From Lachnospiraceae bacterium UBA7109 (GTDB taxonomy: Bacteria; Bacillota; Clostridia; Lachnospirales; Lachnospiraceae): a DNA stretch of 8,484 nt. Below, piece by piece: positions 7,173-8,484 of the stretch. A program made the translations under genes and the position numbers. The notes under the pieces were generated by a model. The model was not told where the DNA came from and did not search any database. It saw nothing but the letters and a program-made list of their open reading frames with translations. How positions within the stretch are numbered: the stretch's first letter is position 1; each line of letters starts with the position of its first letter. The stretch spans positions 15,291 through 23,774 of the forward strand of contig DKYD01000095.1 of assembly GCA_002492335.1 (NCBI GenBank), read 5' to 3'.

Positions 7173-8177
7173 TTACATCCTGCTTCGCAGCCTGCTTATA
7201 CTTGCGAAAAATGGATAAAAACGAAAGTTCGTTTTTCTCAGCGTCCGCAGCAGACCACTGCACTCTCCTGCCCACTTATAAACAAGCGGATTTTTTACTT
7301 TTACTGTACGATCAAACTCCCTGAACTGTCTTCTGATCTTTTTATCTGATAATGGAAAACTGACAAAAATACTCACCTGGTCATTTATCATCTGCGCAAT
7401 TCTTTTTGCCATATAGCGCGCTTTTATTTCCTGCGCGTTTCTCCCTGCCTTATAAGCATTGATATAATCCAGCGTATGGAAGATCACATCTATATGATTC
7501 TGCATATGGTTCCGGAATCCCTGCATACTTACACTCTGTTCTGCCTGTGCCAGGCGGTACATATAGACAAAAATATCATAATAACAAACCGTCTCCACAT
7601 ACGGAACCGGATACAGAACATATTCCACGTCTACATAAAAGCAATGCTCATCCAGAAAAATTTCGTGCTTCCTTAAAATCTCTGTCCGGATGACAAGCGC
7701 ATGCATCGGAATCTGTACCTTCTTCGCCGCCTCTTCAAAGGACGTCTCTTTCTCCGGAACAAGTGATGAGAATCTTACCTCCGTCCGCTCCTTTGTGATA
7801 TCGTTCACCTCATAATAATCCGTTATCACATAGTCTGCATGACACCGGGAAAGTTTCCCGACCAGTCGGATAAGCCCTTCCGTGTCTGCCCAGTCGTCTC
7901 CGTCCACCACCTTAAAATATTTTCCTTTTGCTTCACGGATTCCCCGGTTAATCGCAGAACCATGACCGCCATTTTCTTTCGATATTACCCGGAAGGTCTG
8001 CGGATATTTTTCTTCATATTCTTTCCCGATCCGGGCTGTCCCGTCCTTTGAGCCATCGTCAATGACCAGAACCTCCAGTTCCTCCATCATTCTTTCATCC
8101 ACAAAAGAGTCGAGTGTCTCATGGAGGAAACGCTCCACATTATAAGATGGTACTGTTATCGTCAATATTTTTTCCAT
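7173..8177 (-). CDS. GT2 family glycosyltransferase, 334 aa
   Basis: This is a cytosolic family 2 transferase. The GT-A domain shows LTITVPSYNVERFL (5-18), VIDDGSKDGT (38-47), SKENGGHGSAINRGI (66-80) and VDGDDW (91-96), where DGDD replaces the commoner DSDD. The segment CFYVDVEYVLYP (179-190) holds D183 and E185, a likely site for the catalytic base, and QSVS (214-217) is another recurrent GT2 element. The C-terminal third is helical and basic with no clear membrane helix. The start at 8177 has a strong GGAGG (8186-8190) 8 nt upstream. An in-frame ATG at 8267 would add 30 residues lying inside the upstream gene and is rejected. Its first 16 nt overlap the end of the upstream GT2, so translational coupling is likely, and wzx follows after 2 nt. 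It is more diverged from the other GT2s here, suggesting a different donor or acceptor, which I cannot name. Confidence 0.93.
   Translation of the reverse strand: MEKILTITVPSYNVERFLHETLDSFVDERMMEELEVLVIDDGSKDGTARIGKEYEEKYPQTFRVISKENGGHGSAINRGIREAKGKYFKVVDGDDWADTEGLIRLVGKLSRCHADYVITDYYEVNDITKERTEVRFSSLVPEKETSFEEAAKKVQIPMHALVIRTEILRKHEIFLDEHCFYVDVEYVLYPVPYVETVCYYDIFVYMYRLAQAEQSVSMQGFRNHMQNHIDVIFHTLDYINAYKAGRNAQEIKARYMAKRIAQMINDQVSIFVSFPLSDKKIRRQFREFDRTVKVKNPLVYKWAGECSGLLRTLRKTNFRFYPFFASISRLRSRM
7217..7236. repeat. Perfect 9-nt inverted repeat near the end of the 334-aa GT2
   Basis: The plus strand reads AAAAACGAA, then AG, then TTCGTTTTT. In RNA the loop would have to open to four bases, leaving about eight mostly A-U pairs with only two G-C pairs. 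It lies about 47 nt before the wzx start, inside codons for LRKTNFRFY. It is too AT-rich to call a terminator. Confidence 0.45.
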
Positions 8178-8484
8178 ATCAGCTTCCTCCATACTTTCTC
8201 TTTTCCTCTTCTTGCATAAGACAGAAAAACCATAACAACATACATCCTTTTCCGAAGCAGCAGCCACAGAAGCCTGTCCTTTGTGGAAAACTCTTTGATA
8301 TAAGGATTTGCGTTAAGCTTCGGGAACCGTTCGCAGGCATATTCCCGGAATTTTTTCAGATATGGATTCTTTCTGTCATTTAATATAATTTCTTTTGACG
8401 GAATAAAATAGCCGTTTTCAAGCACCAGATATTCCAGTTCCTTTTTATAACAGTCATACAATCCATGTTTCCGGTAAAATAAAA
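8162..8484 (-). CDS. C-terminal end of a probable GT2 family glycosyltransferase (cut by right window edge)
   Basis: The last 106 residues of a protein whose frame stays open to the window edge; its start lies beyond it. A TTG at 8461 is not a real start, because the frame continues upstream as LFYRKHG. No catalytic motif is visible. The family is inferred from the tail: a charged helical stretch ending in YLKKFREYACERFPKLNANPY, then a basic, hydrophobic segment (KDRLLWLLLRKRMYVVMVFL). The complete GT2 at 368-1399 has a similar C-terminus (FP, four residues, NPY, then a hydrophobic segment), which supports the call. The TGA stop overlaps the first 16 nt of the next gene. Another type of surface-polysaccharide enzyme is possible. 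Confidence 0.65.
   Translation of the reverse strand, partial: LFYRKHGLYDCYKKELEYLVLENGYFIPSKEIILNDRKNPYLKKFREYACERFPKLNANPYIKEFSTKDRLLWLLLRKRMYVVMVFLSYARRGKEKVWRKLIWKKY
8186..8190 (-). promoter_or_regulatory. Strong ribosome binding site deciding the start of the 334-aa GT2
   Basis: A perfect GGAGG on the minus strand stands 8 nt before the ATG at 8177 and lies inside the end of the upstream coding region. It rules in the short form of the protein and would let ribosomes ending on the upstream gene restart here. Confidence 0.8.

Noticed and set aside
7171..7275. 35-residue N-terminal extension of wzx
   Set aside because: Polar sequence unlike Wzx N-termini, overlapping the preceding GT2; the ATG at 7170 has AGGA at good spacing.
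8178..8267. 30-residue N-terminal extension of the 334-aa GT2
   Set aside because: It lies inside the upstream gene, has no Shine-Dalgarno, and the strong GGAGG at 8186-8190 serves the ATG at 8177.

Overview
The window is a stretch of a bacterial cell-surface polysaccharide locus. Every gene I can support lies on the minus strand, so transcription runs from high to low coordinates. Base composition, Shine-Dalgarno (SD) style starts, a sigma-A-like promoter and the protein styles (Wzx with the FPYVSRVL signature, Firmicute-type GT2 enzymes) suggest a low-to-mid GC Gram-positive, probably a gut Clostridia/Lachnospiraceae relative. That placement is an inference; there is no rRNA or other marker here.

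In transcription order the window holds: the C-terminal end of a family 2 glycosyltransferase (GT2) cut by the right edge (8162-8484); a complete GT2 (7173-8177); a Wzx-type lipid-linked oligosaccharide flippase (5701-7170); a 611-residue polytopic membrane protein that looks like a GT-C/ArnT-like glycosyltransferase (3879-5714); then a 115-nt gap with a good promoter; UDP-glucose 6-dehydrogenase (2444-3763); a DPM1/GtrB-like polyprenyl-phosphate glycosyltransferase with two C-terminal membrane helices (1428-2417); another soluble GT2 (368-1399); and the N-terminal 120 residues of a further GT2 cut by the left edge (1-362). Genes are packed tightly (overlaps of 16 and 14 nt, gaps of 2, 5, 26 and 28 nt), so they behave as one operon or as two transcription blocks joined at the ugd promoter.

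A working model (inference): the cytosolic GT2 enzymes extend a repeat unit on undecaprenyl diphosphate, Ugd supplies UDP-glucuronate, Wzx flips the lipid-linked unit, and the DPM1-like enzyme plus the GT-C protein form a second route in which a polyprenyl-phosphate sugar made inside is used outside to decorate the glycan. No initiating phosphoglycosyl transferase, recognisable Wzy polymerase, chain-length regulator or ligase lies in the window, so those must be outside it or replaced.

The two leftmost genes are visibly more AT-rich than the DPM1-like gene before them, and carry several A7/A8 tracts, suggesting a modular boundary near 1400-1430. I saw no mobile element, tRNA, rRNA, CRISPR array or phage gene. 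I do not see a wholly new system here; the most worthwhile leads are the DPM1-like/GT-C pairing, the composition break, the internal promoters and a homopolymer arrangement that could fuse two glycosyltransferases.
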